A stretch of 64,000 nucleotides of DNA, taken from Carallia brachiata (taxonomy: Eukaryota; Streptophyta; Magnoliopsida; Malpighiales; Rhizophoraceae). The notes below the pieces were generated by a model, which was not told the origin of the DNA, ran no database searches, and saw only the letters and a list, made by a program, of their open reading frames with translations. The DNA lies in the NCBI GenBank assembly GCA_021464245.1, contig JADCRB010000163.1, positions 558,001-622,000 on the forward strand, written 5' to 3'. Shown here in pieces: positions 37,991 through 49,432 of the stretch. Position numbers and translations under genes: made by a program. Position 1 is the first letter of the stretch. Each line of letters opens with the position of its first letter.

Positions 37991-39315
37991 CAAATAGCCA
38001 TTGTCAAGGTTGCTACCCTTGCCATAGCACATGAAATGGGAAGTTGCACGGTGCAAGTATCTCTAATATTCCTTCATCTTCTTCTTTTCACTCTCTTCAC
38101 ATGCAGTCCAACTGCATTCTGTTCCTCCAATTCCACTATAGCCCCATTATATAACATTGGTATGTTCAATATATCCATGATTAAAATTTTATATTTTCTT
38201 TCTTAAAAAAAAAAAACATTTTGAGAAAGTATTTAGTCTTTTTAAGGTACCTAAGGTTGAAAATTTTCTGACATTTTTGGGATTGGATTGTTGTGGGATA
38301 TGGGAGATTTATGTGATTGAGGGATCAACGCATTATAACATTGATGGCTGTGTATTTGTGTGTGTGTGTGACTGCAGATGGGTCTCCTTATTGTGCATTG
38401 ATTGATTGTGGCCATGGAAAATGTGTGTTATCCCCGGAAGTTACTATGGTCTTGATTGCGAGTGTAATCCTGGCTGGAAGAAGATGCAGCTTGGTTTGGC
38501 AACAGTTCCTACTTGCATTCTTCCCAATTGTGAGTTTGTCTATCTATTTATATATGATCTCCCTTTGGATTGTGCTCCACAATTGTTATGAATATGCATA
38601 TTTGTATTAAAAGTAACACTAGATAAATTCATTTAAATAGTTTTAAAGTAGTTACATAATTACATCAACGTTATTTAATAATTTATCTGTTTTTTATTAT
38701 TTTTTTTTAGGAAAAAGGAATGATGGTTAGAGGGAGCTAGCTAGAGGGAGTGTCGAGAGTGCAACAATCATGGTTATTTGTGTAACCATATTAATTTTTT
38801 TAATAAAAATAAAGTGATAATTTTTTATATTATATTTTATCAATCTGGTTGCACAAATAATCTGATTCGTTGTATTCTGGACACTCCTTTTGGCCACCTC
38901 CATCCAGTCATGTACTGGTTCTTTTTTTTTAATTTAATTATCTAATAATTTATATATTTTATGATTACGTTGAAACTATCAAGATGGAGTTCGTTGTATT
39001 AATTTGTAGCAGAATTTTGATGGCATTGCATATGAGACAAATGGACAATGGTGTCCTAGTTGGTGCCATGGCTACGATGATGTCAATGTCTTGAAAGTAG
39101 AACATTAGCATGTGCATGTCGTCATGCATTCAAAAATGAAATATTGGGATAAAACTGTCCAGATGTACTCTTGATAGGAAGAGAGCGAGAAGTACTCAGT
39201 TTTATCTATATTTTTAGATAGAGGTTATTTCTACTAATCAAATTGTGATTTATAAATCTCAATAAAGTAAGCCTACTTTTACATTTAGCCTGACCTTTAC
39301 AAAATTTTATGATTA

Positions 39316-40509
39316 AGGGGATGTTTGATTTTGTATTTCACACTTACTTGTTATTCAGTTTAAAAATAGTGTGTTAAGTTATTTGATAAAATTTTTAGGC
39401 CTCTTATTGTGATTACCTTTTGCTTCAAAAAGTAGTTGATTAGAAAAATAGACTTAAATTATTTTTTATTTTAATCAGTAATTGATAAATAATCTAATTA
39501 CTCAATTACTCTTAAAAGAAGACGTTTTGCTTTACGATGCAAACCGGGTAACGCGGCAGGCTTCATGTTTTTCTGTATGTTTTTAACCTTTTCTTTGTGA
39601 TTAGTGTAATAAAGTAATGTTATCTTTTTAAACAGAAAAACTTGGTGTCTACAAAATTTGGTATCCACAACTGATCACAAAAACGAAATAATAAGTGAAA
39701 TATATATTAATTTTTTAAATTTACAAAGAAAATATATGACATATTAAAGAAAAATATACGATATGTGTAAATAGACGAAAATAAGACGTAAAAAGTAATT
39801 ATAAAAAAATAATATGATATATTAAATAGAATTATGAGAATCATAAATAATTGTTCAGGACTAAAATTTTTTAATTTAAAAAACATATAACTGTTCAGAC
39901 GAATCGTATATTTCACTTTAATATGTCGGATATTTTTTTTTGTAATATAGAAAGATATCGTATATTTCGCCTATTATATCATTTTTTAGCTACTTGTACA
40001 TATCAAATTTTGTGGCCATGTAGTCATCCTCTTAAACAGTATTATTAAAACCTGGCACCAATGTGTTTTATTAAAATAGTATATTAGAAGTACTCTTTTC
40101 TTTTATGTTTTTCTTATTTTCTGTTGTTTTTATTATTTAATAAAGAGCAATCTATACAACAAAAATAATAATATTTTTATAGTAAAAATAATATTTTAAA
40201 ATAATAATATTTATTATAAATTTTACTTGACTTTCACGTCACACATTTAATAAGTTTTTATGTATAAATACATAGGTATATTTTATAATACTAGTTTATA
40301 TTAATTAGAGATAAAAAAAATAATCTATTTTAATAAAATAAAAATAAAATGTCTAAAATAGTCATTTTATTAATTAATTAGTAAAAGCTACTGTTAATTT
40401 AATTAAATATTATGATTTTATTTTATTTATCAGTAACAACAATCTGTAATAATAATCAGTAATCAGCAATAATAACAGTAATCACTAACAGTAAAACCAA
40501 ATATAACCT
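39316..40509. mobile_element. Non-autonomous DNA transposon, copy A (in EGF copy 2 intron)
   Basis: The ends AGGGGATGTTTGATTTT and AAAACCAAATATAACCT are imperfect inverted repeats. Toward the right end are repeated AATCAGTAATCAGCAATAAT-like words. The same end pattern recurs at copies B and C in this window. No transposase is coded. It could be hAT- or Harbinger-derived; the target-site duplication was not resolved. Confidence 0.5.
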
Positions 40510-42591
40510 AAGCCAAACAAATTTAGAAGAGTTGAATCCTGTTTCATTCTGACACCAAATAGATATGTTAGAAAATTCACTGTTATTTTCTTTATTTCAT
40601 TTCATGCCGGTTCAATAACTGGAACCAGTTGTTCAAAAAAAAAAAAAAACTTGAACCAGTTTTATTTGTGGAATTTAATTCGGCGTTTAAAAAATATGGG
40701 CAATTCAAAAGAACATTGATCAAATGAGTAGAGTAACTTAGGCAGGCGTATAGGAAAAAATTTTGGATGAACTTAGTCCTGACCACAAATTATATTAAAT
40801 TGTCCTGTATAGAAAAAGTGATATTGTAATATTGCTTACAATTTTGTGATATTAAACGGGAGAGTTTCAGTTCTAGAGATTAAAAAAAATCAATTTTAAT
40901 ATAACAAGTCTTTGATGTTATATAGATCTATTTGACATTTTTCCTTTTTGTTTGTGGATTTGAAACTTGATCGTTAAAATTAAGAATCTAAGCGTTATTC
41001 TGCTAGATCAAACGACTGATAAGGATAGCAAGCAACAAATTTATTGCAATGCATTTTGCAGGCACGGTTAATCTAGATTGTGGGAATGGAGCTCCTCCAG
41101 CAGCAGCACCAACCCCTCCACCTCCTTCTTCTTTTCCATTACCCACAGTCCGTGAGCAACTTTACGCATTTACACACACTAGGTCATTGATTCGATACGC
41201 AATGTTTCAGATAAATATTATGTTATGTGTGGCATTTTGGAACCGAATTAAAACTCTGATTTTCAGCCTGCGATGGTGTTTGGTGTGGTGAGGGTACCTG
41301 CATATCTAATAATGGAAGCCAGCATAGGTGCCAGTGCAATGAAGGCTCAACGAACCTGTACAATAAGAATGATTTAGCTTGTTTCAAACCATGTAAGATT
41401 TTTTTTTTTTGAAGGTTTGACTTTTGTAGTCATCCCACGAATTTGGTAAATTGTTTAGACGTGTATGAAAAATTATGAGGTTGACTGAGCACATTAGCTT
41501 AATTAAAATATAATGTAACATATTGTGCAAAATTATAGACCAAAGATGAATCTTGAAATCAATATATCAGTCATTTGTTCACTTATTGGTGATGTTTAAC
41601 AAAATTTTGAGAAATATTAATTCTCCCCAAAAGAAAAAGACCCAATTATTATTAGTATCATTATTATTTTGTTTCAAGAAAGGTCACAGAATCAATAAGA
41701 TAGAATTAAGAAATTCTTCACAAAAATATTTCAACCAATTGTACTGAAAATATGAAACAAATACCCAAATTATAAAGGACTTGATAGAAGTTCAAAATAT
41801 CAATGGCAATTGTGGGCTGGTCAAGGTTAGTTCATTCTTTTAAACCGTCACTAACAATTAAACCTGGGAATCGAAATCGGTTCATTCCAAGATCAGTTAT
41901 AGTCATGGGTTGGTCAGGTTATGTCATTTGGGCCAATTGCAAATTGAGAGTAGGAGACCAGCCATGAGGTTGAGGCGTAATGCTTGCATATAAATTTCTC
42001 TGATTTCTTGCCAGGCTCTTTAGGGGCAGATTGCTACACACTTGGGCTTGGGTCACCACCATCGTCATCTACTAGTCCTACTACTCCAGGCCCAGCTGTT
42101 GAAAATGGTACTTCCTCAATAATATTTTTAGTTTTGCCTCTTATATTGTTTACCTCATTTAAAGTAGGTAAATGAACCAAAAAAAAAAAAAAAAGCCTTT
42201 TTCCTCCTCTGTTTTTTTCTTTTGGTCATTAGTAGCTGCTGCTTTTTTTTTTTTTTGGTTTCTAGTAGCTGCTGTTTCTTTCACTTGAAAGCTTCTGTAT
42301 GGCATACGGGCTTCTGTTTGCATATATTTCAGCCCTTTATATCACATTAAAGCCCATACAGAAGCTCAAATTTCAATTGTTTGGCATTTTTCTTCTTTTT
42401 ATTTTGGTCAGTCTGGGGGTTACTTAGGGTCATTTGGTCGTTAAACTTAGCCTTATCCAGTACGGCAGTACTTCCTCTTAATAAGTTGAAGCAATGACTA
42501 TCATATATTTTATCAATAAATTAGTTCAACCAAAAAATTAAGTTGTTAGGTTAGAGTTAAAAATGATTTATATAATAAAATTTGAACATGC

Positions 42592-42668
42592 CATCTCATG
42601 TAGAAGAAAATTGGGATGAAATCGCTAATGCATCTCATGTAGAAGAAAATTGGGATGAAATCGCAAAT
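42592..42668. repeat. Two-copy 39-bp tandem duplication
   Basis: CATCTCATGTAGAAGAAAAT followed by TGGGATGAAATCGC occurs twice in tandem within the last intron of the second EGF-like copy. The copies are nearly identical. Confidence 0.9.
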
Positions 42669-42851
42669 AAAAGATAGACCCACCTTATATGCAGAAAATT
42701 ACAATATGGTACAAGACCTATTCAAGAAATTATTTCACCCAATAATTTAAACTTTTGAGTAAGGATCATAAATGAAATATTTATTGAAATTTAACATATT
42801 TTAATTGAAGTGCCCCGGCTTGACTTACATATGAATTTGAGGACATTATGT

Positions 42852-43246
42852 AGAGGTGTTTGGTTTAACTTTTAAGGGGTAAAGTTTATATTTCAGTTTT
42901 AAAAAATAAGAAAATGAGTGTTTGTTAAAATTTTTGTGAGAATTGCTATTTACTTAATACCTATCCAAATAGTAGCTAATCCAAAAAGTAACTCAGAATT
43001 ACTTTTAGGATAAATCAGCTACTATTAAGTATTTTTCAAACTAAAAGACCTTCATAATATTTTTTTGGACTAAAATGCTCCCATACAATATAATATATCA
43101 AATAGTTATTTTATTATTTAGACAACAATAAATAAATATTAATTTAACCAAATACTAAAATTTCATTTTAGTAATCAACAACATCAATTAATAATCAACA
43201 ACAATAATAATAACAATAATGAGAAACATGTAAACCAAATAGGTCT
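42852..43246. mobile_element. Non-autonomous DNA transposon, copy B
   Basis: Its 16-bp ends AGAGGTGTTTGGTTTA and TAAACCAAATAGGTCT are inverted repeats with three mismatches. The interior is AT-rich with AACAACAATAATAATAAC near the right end, as in copies A and C. It lies in the last intron of the second EGF-like copy. Confidence 0.55.
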
Positions 43247-43490
43247 ATAATGAGAAGTTCAAAGTTGGACAAAAAAAGAGTTCGAATAATTTAGACTTTC
43301 ATATCTAAACTACTGTAATAGCTTTTTGAGTTTTTTCATACGAAAATAATGTGACATATTTAATGCATTGCAATTTTAATTAACACAAAATTCGATTGTC
43401 TTAGGCACGTCGAGAGCTACAAATTCCTCGGGGAAGCTTCGGTCATTGACCATGACACTCTTAGCAGCAACTTTCCTTTCATGGCTTTAA

Positions 43491-44944
43491 GGAGGACCCT
43501 AGTATCTCCTCTGGATTACTTGGATGAAATTTTTAATTCTGCATTTGAATTTTGGTAATTCTTTTCTTATTTCCTGGTCTGCCTTGTAACCAAAAAAAGA
43601 GAAAGAGGATCCGAACCAATTCTCTTAATTTATTTTTTCTTTCTATGTTTTGGATGGTTATTGAGCATGATAACATTGATTTCATTCATGGTGGATCCAG
43701 CATGTAGACTCTTGAAGGAGAGACCTAACAAATATTTTGATGTAATATCCAGGAGAAGATAATCCGTTATTGGAAACTCAAATTTTAATATCAAAAGTTT
43801 CATTTCGAATCCACCGCATAGAAAGAAAAAGAGAGATTTTTTAAGATAGAAGATTATTATTCTCATTGCATAATTTATATTCTTCATATATCTTCTAATT
43901 GATCCAAAAAAAATGTAAACAATTGCACATTATTATTAATGTTGTGCGAATCTTTTTTTTTTTTTTTTCTGGTTCAATGATGTCAATAATTGATTCTTGA
44001 TTACTGGGACTAACAACCTGGACAATTTTATCACTAGACGAATGACATCAGGAACCACAGATTTGTTTCCTTTTGAAAGAAAGGATTTATAAAAGTGCAA
44101 CCTAAATTTTTGATTTGATAGAAGCGTAAAGCATAATATCTCCCGCAACTCCCTCTTAAGTTTGTAGTTCAAAAATTCAATGTAACAATGTCCCATTCCG
44201 CATAAGAATCTAGCCGCTGACCATCTCGGGCCTTGTCTTGGAACTGGCAGGCGGCCCAATGCAAAATCAACAAATAATTTGCATAAATCAATGCGCGAAA
44301 GGACGCATGCAAATTAACTAGTAATAATATTTGATAGCAACCAAGATCGGTGAGGTTTAGTAAGTAAAAAATTTTATTTTTATTATGAGATCATGAATTC
44401 GAATATTTATTAAATTTTTGATAATATCAAAAGTATGTTTGATCCTGGAAAGCATTTGTACTTTATTGCCACTGAATTTATATATGTATAATATATAATT
44501 ACAGAAATATAGAGAATATTCACATGTTTATCCGACAGTTTTTAGTGCTTGAATTTTAAAAGTTCAATTTTAAAATTTTTTATTTTTTAATTTAATAAAT
44601 TCTAAAAAATATTGTAGTCTTTCCTACTATTATTTCAATAGTGACATTTTTTCTTTGTTGACATCTTTAAAAAAAAAAAAAAACAAACCAAGAAAATCCT
44701 ATTATCAAAAAACTAAAATAAATTAATCAATTATTTGGATGAGAAATTGTCTGGATGAAAAAAATCAAAACTTAAAATTAAGAAATCTCTGGTAGGAAAA
44801 AGCAAAATAATAATAATGAAAACAAATGATACTTATGTTTTTCTTATACCAACAGATATTTCTTACATAATTGTATATAAAAAATAACCATAATAAATTA
44901 TAAGAACCTTGATGAGAAATTAAAAATTGAGAAATCCATAATTG
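43491..44944. other. Intergenic DNA
   Basis: No coding exon recognised. Frames at 43630-43887 and 43936-44259 on the minus strand are low-complexity or unsupported. Confidence 0.5.
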
Positions 44945-45001
44945 AAAATTCTAGTTTTTCTAATAATTAAATATTTGACTTTTTTAGTAGAGCTTTAGAG
45001 T

Positions 45002-45583
45002 AAGTGACCGACTACATCCAGAACTTTTCTTCTGGAATGCTCCAAATTAGAAGAGAACTCCTCTTTTTATTGACTGGACTAATTATTGACGGGATATGGG
45101 AAATCCTCCAAATTAGTTGGGAGTGTCCCCCTAATGGATGGATTAAAATTAACACCATTGGAAGTGCTCAAGGTGATCCGGAAGAAGCAGGCTTCGGGGG
45201 TGTTTTGCACGATGATTATGGTATATGGAAAGGGGGCTTCTCAGCTTGGCTGGAGAAACTACTAACATGATCGTATAGCTACTTGGTATTAGATGTGGTC
45301 TTGAAATGGGCTAGGATCAGGGATACAGAAGGGTTACATTCGAAACTGATTATGTGGAAGCTTTCATCTGATTGAGAGTCAAGGCCAGAGATTGGAATCT
45401 TAGGATTGGCATGTTCTGAGAGAATCTAACTCTGTGCAGATCTCCTCGCTAAATGGGGTGGTAAAACCACATTCTTACGTTCGTGCCTTGCCTGTGATTG
45501 CATGTGAACCGTATTCATGGGGGTGTAGTTTGTTTTATTTTCGAGTTCTATTTTGTTTTCATTTCACATGTACACCAAAAAAG
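45002..45583 (+). mobile_element. LINE 3' fragment with RNase H remnant, copy 1
   Basis: The frame reads WECPPNGWIKINTIGSAQGD and then GFGGVLHDDYGIWKGGFSAW. This is the start of an RNase H domain as found at the 3' end of plant L1-type non-LTR retrotransposons. Stops and shifts follow (an in-frame stop after EKLLT), with later matches such as GIRCGLEMG in another frame. It ends in CACATGTACACCAAAAAAG, a LINE-like tail. It is dead and 5'-truncated. Confidence 0.75.
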
Positions 45584-45904
45584 TGAGGGTATATAGTTCA
45601 TTATTTACCTAAATATAATGATCCTCAAACAAAAAATGTCACTTATTTAAATGAACTCACAGAGTTAGTACCCTTCATCTTTTGATAAACTTAGACTCAA
45701 TACTGAATTGAAGTTCAGACTTTTAAACAAGAAAACGAAACTTCAATTGACTGACAACCACCAGACATACATTTGGAAAGACTCAAAACAATTAGGCTGC
45801 TAAGTAAAATAGTAACTTCATTTTTATTTTCATTTTTTAATGATGGGAAATCCTGTGTTGAAGCTTGATGCTGGATTCATTCTTAGATGGTTTATTGCTG
45901 AACA

Positions 45905-47555
45905 TCAAATAGCGCAAAAAACCTCCAATTCGGGTCCTAATTGCTTCTGCTCCTCTGTGCGCTCGAAGGTAACAAAATCATGGAATTTGTAAGCCTTGAA
46001 TCGCCGCGGATGCTCTTCATCTACTAGCTCTTTCGGGGCTTTTATTTCAAAGTCGAATTTGAAGCCTGAATATAATCCACAAGTATACCTTGCCTCCTTC
46101 ACGTCCATCGTAACGCGATGATTTGCAGCTGGCAGTAGATTGTTCGTCCATGCCTACACAAATCAGATTCAAGGCTATTCTATAGCTAAATTGCGCACAA
46201 TTCAAGTTACTGAAGAAATTCTACATAAAGTTCTTAATCTGGAATAAGCATGTTACAACATACTGTGAGGAGATAAATGCAAAGCATAAGGAATCGGTTG
46301 GCAAAAGTCTAAGGGTAAATAATTTGTTGGGGAAGTAAATGGAATATTCAAAAGAACATAATAGCAAATTTCTAGGGCAAATTCTAAAAAATTTTGTGTT
46401 AGGGTGACAATATAATTTCTAATTGATTTTATTTTGCCATTAATGTTGAAATTAGCAAAAGTGTGCTCAAATTTTATCATAGGTTGGTAAGAATGACTTA
46501 CACGAAAGGAGTCCCCAACCATGACAAAAAAAGTGTTGGGCTGGAGCTCCAATTTGAACCATTCTCCATCTTTGGTTTCCACTTCCAGCCCATCAACTTC
46601 ATTTTGATACAAAATAGTAAATGATGTCTTATCCCTGTGGGTCTTCAGCCCTTGTATCTTGTCCTTTGTCTCGTTTGGGGGAATCTGATATTTGACGACC
46701 CTAAAGAGGTAGTCAACCCCATTTGACAGTTCCTCCCAGTACTTCTCAAGACCAAAGCTTTCAACAATCATTCTTTTCACTATTTTCTCCAAATTCACCA
46801 CTTGCCTTGAGAATGATTGCATGGTTTTGCTGCCAAGAGGGTAAGATTTGTGTATAAAATAATCACATCGAGTAAAAATATAAAACATAGGGAACATGAT
46901 GGATAGAATAGTAAAAAATATTAGGCTACTTATTTTTATCAAAAACTCTTTAGTAATATAATGGATGTAAGATCAGATCAATATAGAGTACTCAGAAATA
47001 TAAGACTAGTTGGAGACAGTAGTTTCTATTTGAGAAATTTATAGTTTGAATCTCAGATCTCTCCCTCGTCATCTTCCATCACCAAACAAATGGGCTACTA
47101 GCTTGCAAGGACAAATAAAAAAATCAGATCAATTGTGATATCATGCATGCCTATCTTTCAAGGTAAAGAGAAAAGCTAACGAACCTCAAATTTTGCTTTC
47201 CTTCAGGCCAAAAAATAGAGGAGAAGAGTTCAGCAGACTTTTCCAAAGAACTGTCAGGACCATGAAAGGCAAGGCTCTCAAATAGAGGAGAATGAGGACA
47301 TGGACCAATATAGCCACCGTAGGGGAAATCAGGCACATCGCGCTTCTTAGTCTCCAAAGGCAGGTCAAAAAGCTCTTTCATTCCCTGTAAAATTGCCTGT
47401 TGCAGCTCCATGGGAATTTTGTTGTACAAAGCTTTGAAGCACCCATAATCTTGTGCAGCTTTTTTGACTTGGGATTTCACTGATTCCCATTCAGGAGTGC
47501 CTGGCTTTAGTTGTGGGTTGGTGAAATCAATGACTGGAAATGGGTCAGAGCTCAT
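45905..47555 (-). CDS. 2-oxoglutarate-dependent dioxygenase, AOP1-like (copy 1)
   Basis: Fe(II)/2-oxoglutarate dioxygenase of the plant DOXC class. In Brassicaceae AOP2/AOP3 relatives modify glucosinolates; AOP1-like genes elsewhere have no settled substrate. Exons on the minus strand: 47555-47185, 46829-46502, 46153-45905. Junctions are GT-AG with matching phase; 315 residues, the normal length. The N-terminal DIOX_N region starts MSSDPFPVIDFTNPQLKPGT and includes KAAQDYGCFKALYNKI. The iron ligands are His188 and Asp190 (THRDKT) and His245 (ANHRV). Arg255 in ARYTCGLYS is the 2-oxoglutarate carboxylate ligand, with Thr where Ser is common. ILYQNEVDGLEVETKDGEW is typical of the family. A TATA box lies 89 bp upstream of the ATG (47637-47644). 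No lesion is visible, so it is probably functional. Confidence 0.9.
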
Positions 47556-47636
47556 CTTTCCCTTCTTTGCTTTGCTTACTTGGTGAATTGATATTGGAGA
47601 GAGATGCTTTGTACTTTGAATTTTTGGGCGTCAATC

Positions 47637-47644
47637 AATTTATA
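47637..47644 (-). promoter_or_regulatory. TATA box of AOP-like copy 1
   Basis: TATAAATT on the minus strand, 89 bp upstream of the ATG. The same element sits at the same distance in copy 2 (57397-57404) and in one of its partial 5'-end duplicates (57715-57722). Confidence 0.6.
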
Positions 47645-47669
47645 ATGCTTAAAGGATTCATCAAATAAG

Positions 47670-48890
47670 TCTTTGGTATTCTTCAAAATTGTTAAACACT
47701 CTGGATAGAGACGCATTAAATGCACTCTCGGAAAGGTATTTTAAGAGGCACATTGCATGTGCTACCTCCAAGTGATCAATGAGAAGAAAATATTAAGTAG
47801 CATTAAAATATTATTAAGTCATATATATCGTTAGATAATTAAAATTAAAAAAATAAATAAATTATTAAATATAATAAAATGAGTCTTCGATATTCTTTAT
47901 AATTGTTAAACACTCTGGATAGAGAAGCACTTAATGCACTCTAACAAAGGTAATTTTAATAAGTACATTAAATCACTCCTTCCAAACAATTAATGAGAAG
48001 AAGATAATAGATAGCATAAAAGTAATATTAAGGTGATATATGTTGTTAGATGATTAAAATTTAAAAAAAGAAAACATACTGTTAGATGCTATTAAACGAG
48101 TCTTTCGTATTTTTTTATAATTGTTAAACACTAAGGAGATATAGATAAGTATTAGATGCACTCTCACAAAGGTAAATTTAAGAGGTATATTAAATGCACT
48201 ATTTCCAAGTGAATAATGTGAGAGAAATATTAGGAAACACAAAAGTAGTATTCAAGTAATATAAATCGTTAAATAGTTAAAATTTTAAATAAAAAAAGAA
48301 ATATATTATTAGATATTGTTAGATGAGTCTACGATATTCTTTGTAATTGTTAAAACCTTTGGATAAAGAAGCATTAAATGTATTTGCAAAGGTAATTTTA
48401 AGAGGTCATTAAATACATTCTCACAAAGGTAATTTTAAGAGGTACATTAAATGCATTATTTCTAAGTAATTAATGAGAGAAATATTAGATAGTGCTAAAA
48501 TAATATTAAAGTGATTTAAACTGTTAAATAATTGAAATTTTTTAAAAAATAAATATGTTGTTTAATATTGTTAAATAATTTGCGTGGCAACTTTAGTGTT
48601 ACTTAATGTTAAGCAAATATAAGTAATTTTAAGAGGTACATTAAATGCACTACTTCCAAGTGATTAATAAGAGGGAAAAATTAGGTAACATCTTTTAAGC
48701 AATATCAAAGTAATAATAAAGTAATATAAATCATTAGATAGTTGAAATTAAGAAAAATAAAAAAAAACTGTTAGATATCGTTGAATAAATTGTATAATTA
48801 CTTTAATGTTATATAAGATCAAACTGTACGGTGGAGCTCTTAATAAAATTATAGTTTACTAAATGCACTTTCAAGTGATTAATGAGGTTG
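47670..48890. repeat. ~215-bp tandem array upstream of AOP-like copy 1
   Basis: Units share TTGTTAAACACTCTGGATAG, ATTAAATGCACTCTCACAAA, GGTAATTTTAAGAGGTACAT and TTCCAAGTGATTAATGAGAG. TTGTTAAACACT-like anchors occur near 47688, 47908, 48120 and 48345, so the period is about 212-224 bp. Degenerate partial units extend to about 48890. Frames inside are not genes. Confidence 0.85.
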
Positions 48891-49063
48891 CTACTGTGTT
48901 TGACTACATGGACACATAAGAACAAACATCAACAAGTGTGCTAAAAGCACAGAACACACTTAGTATAACAAACAACTATCACTAACAATAGTTAGTCAAA
49001 CATAAGGAAACACCCAAAACAAACATCTAAATGGATGAAATTTTGGGGCAATTTAATAAGAAC

Positions 49064-49432
49064 CTGAAGCTATCATTTCCGTCAGGCCACATGACCTTTG
49101 TGAAACTTTGAGTTGCTTGCAGATTTGTTGCATCGTCAATGCCCATGCTCTCATGCAGAGGAATTGCAGCGATCTGCCCAACATAGCCGGTCAAGGGTTT
49201 CTCATATTTGTTTAACATTTTAGTTTGAGTGTAAAGATCGAACAACCCTTTCAATGCTCCAAAGACATCTTCGCGAAACTCTTGAGAGAATTTGTTGTAC
49301 TTTATGAAACACCCATAGTCTTCAAGTGCTTGCCTAATATCAGCACAGGTTTGGCCAATAACTGGTTCCTGGCTTCAACTCTGTTTTGGTGAAGTCAAGA
49401 ACAGGAAGCTTTGGTGGTGCTTGAGCACCCAT
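49064..49432 (-). pseudogene. Orphan exon 1 of a third AOP-like dioxygenase
   Basis: From the ATG at 49432 the frame reads MGAQAPPKLPVLDFTKTELK and then PGTSYWPN, a typical DIOX_N start. A stop (TGA) follows shortly after. With a 1-base shift after YWPN the match continues as CADIRQALEDYGCF, KGLFDLYTQTK and YVGQIAAIPLHESMGIDDAT to the exon 1 donor. Exons 2 and 3, which carry the iron and 2-oxoglutarate ligands, are absent; the adjacent DNA downstream is the tandem array. It differs from copies 1 and 2 more than they do from each other, so it comes from an older duplicate. Confidence 0.82.

Larger units (their letters stand above)
38036..43490 (+). pseudogene. Second EGF-like gene copy with a frameshift in exon 2
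   Basis: A tandem duplicate of the upstream gene with the same six-exon plan: 38036-38159, 38378-38529, 41062-41151, 41267-41392, 42015-42107, 43405-43490. Exons 1, 4 and 6 are close matches, and exons 3 and 4 are in-frame length variants (+6 and +3 bp). Exon 5 is shorter (93 against 147 bp) but keeps phase. Exon 2 is 152 bp against 150. The two extra bases fall right after GHGKCV, so the frame shifts inside the first EGF module; the expected residues (YYGLDCECNPGWKKMQ) continue in another frame. Splice sites and promoter look intact, so the lesion may be recent, allelic, or an assembly error. Intron 2 is about 2.5 kb against 0.45 kb in the first copy because it carries a transposon-like insertion. 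If the frameshift is false, this is a working paralogue. Confidence 0.78.
44945..48933. repeat. Segmental duplication, copy 1 (LINE fragment, AOP-like gene, repeat array)
   Basis: This ~4-kb block aligns throughout with 54675-59224 in the same orientation. Shared landmarks, in order, are the TTTTCTAATAATTA edge, a LINE fragment, the dioxygenase gene and its downstream DNA, the promoter, a ~215-bp tandem array, and a right edge around AATGAGGTTGCT and GACACATAAGAACAAA. Confidence 0.85.
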
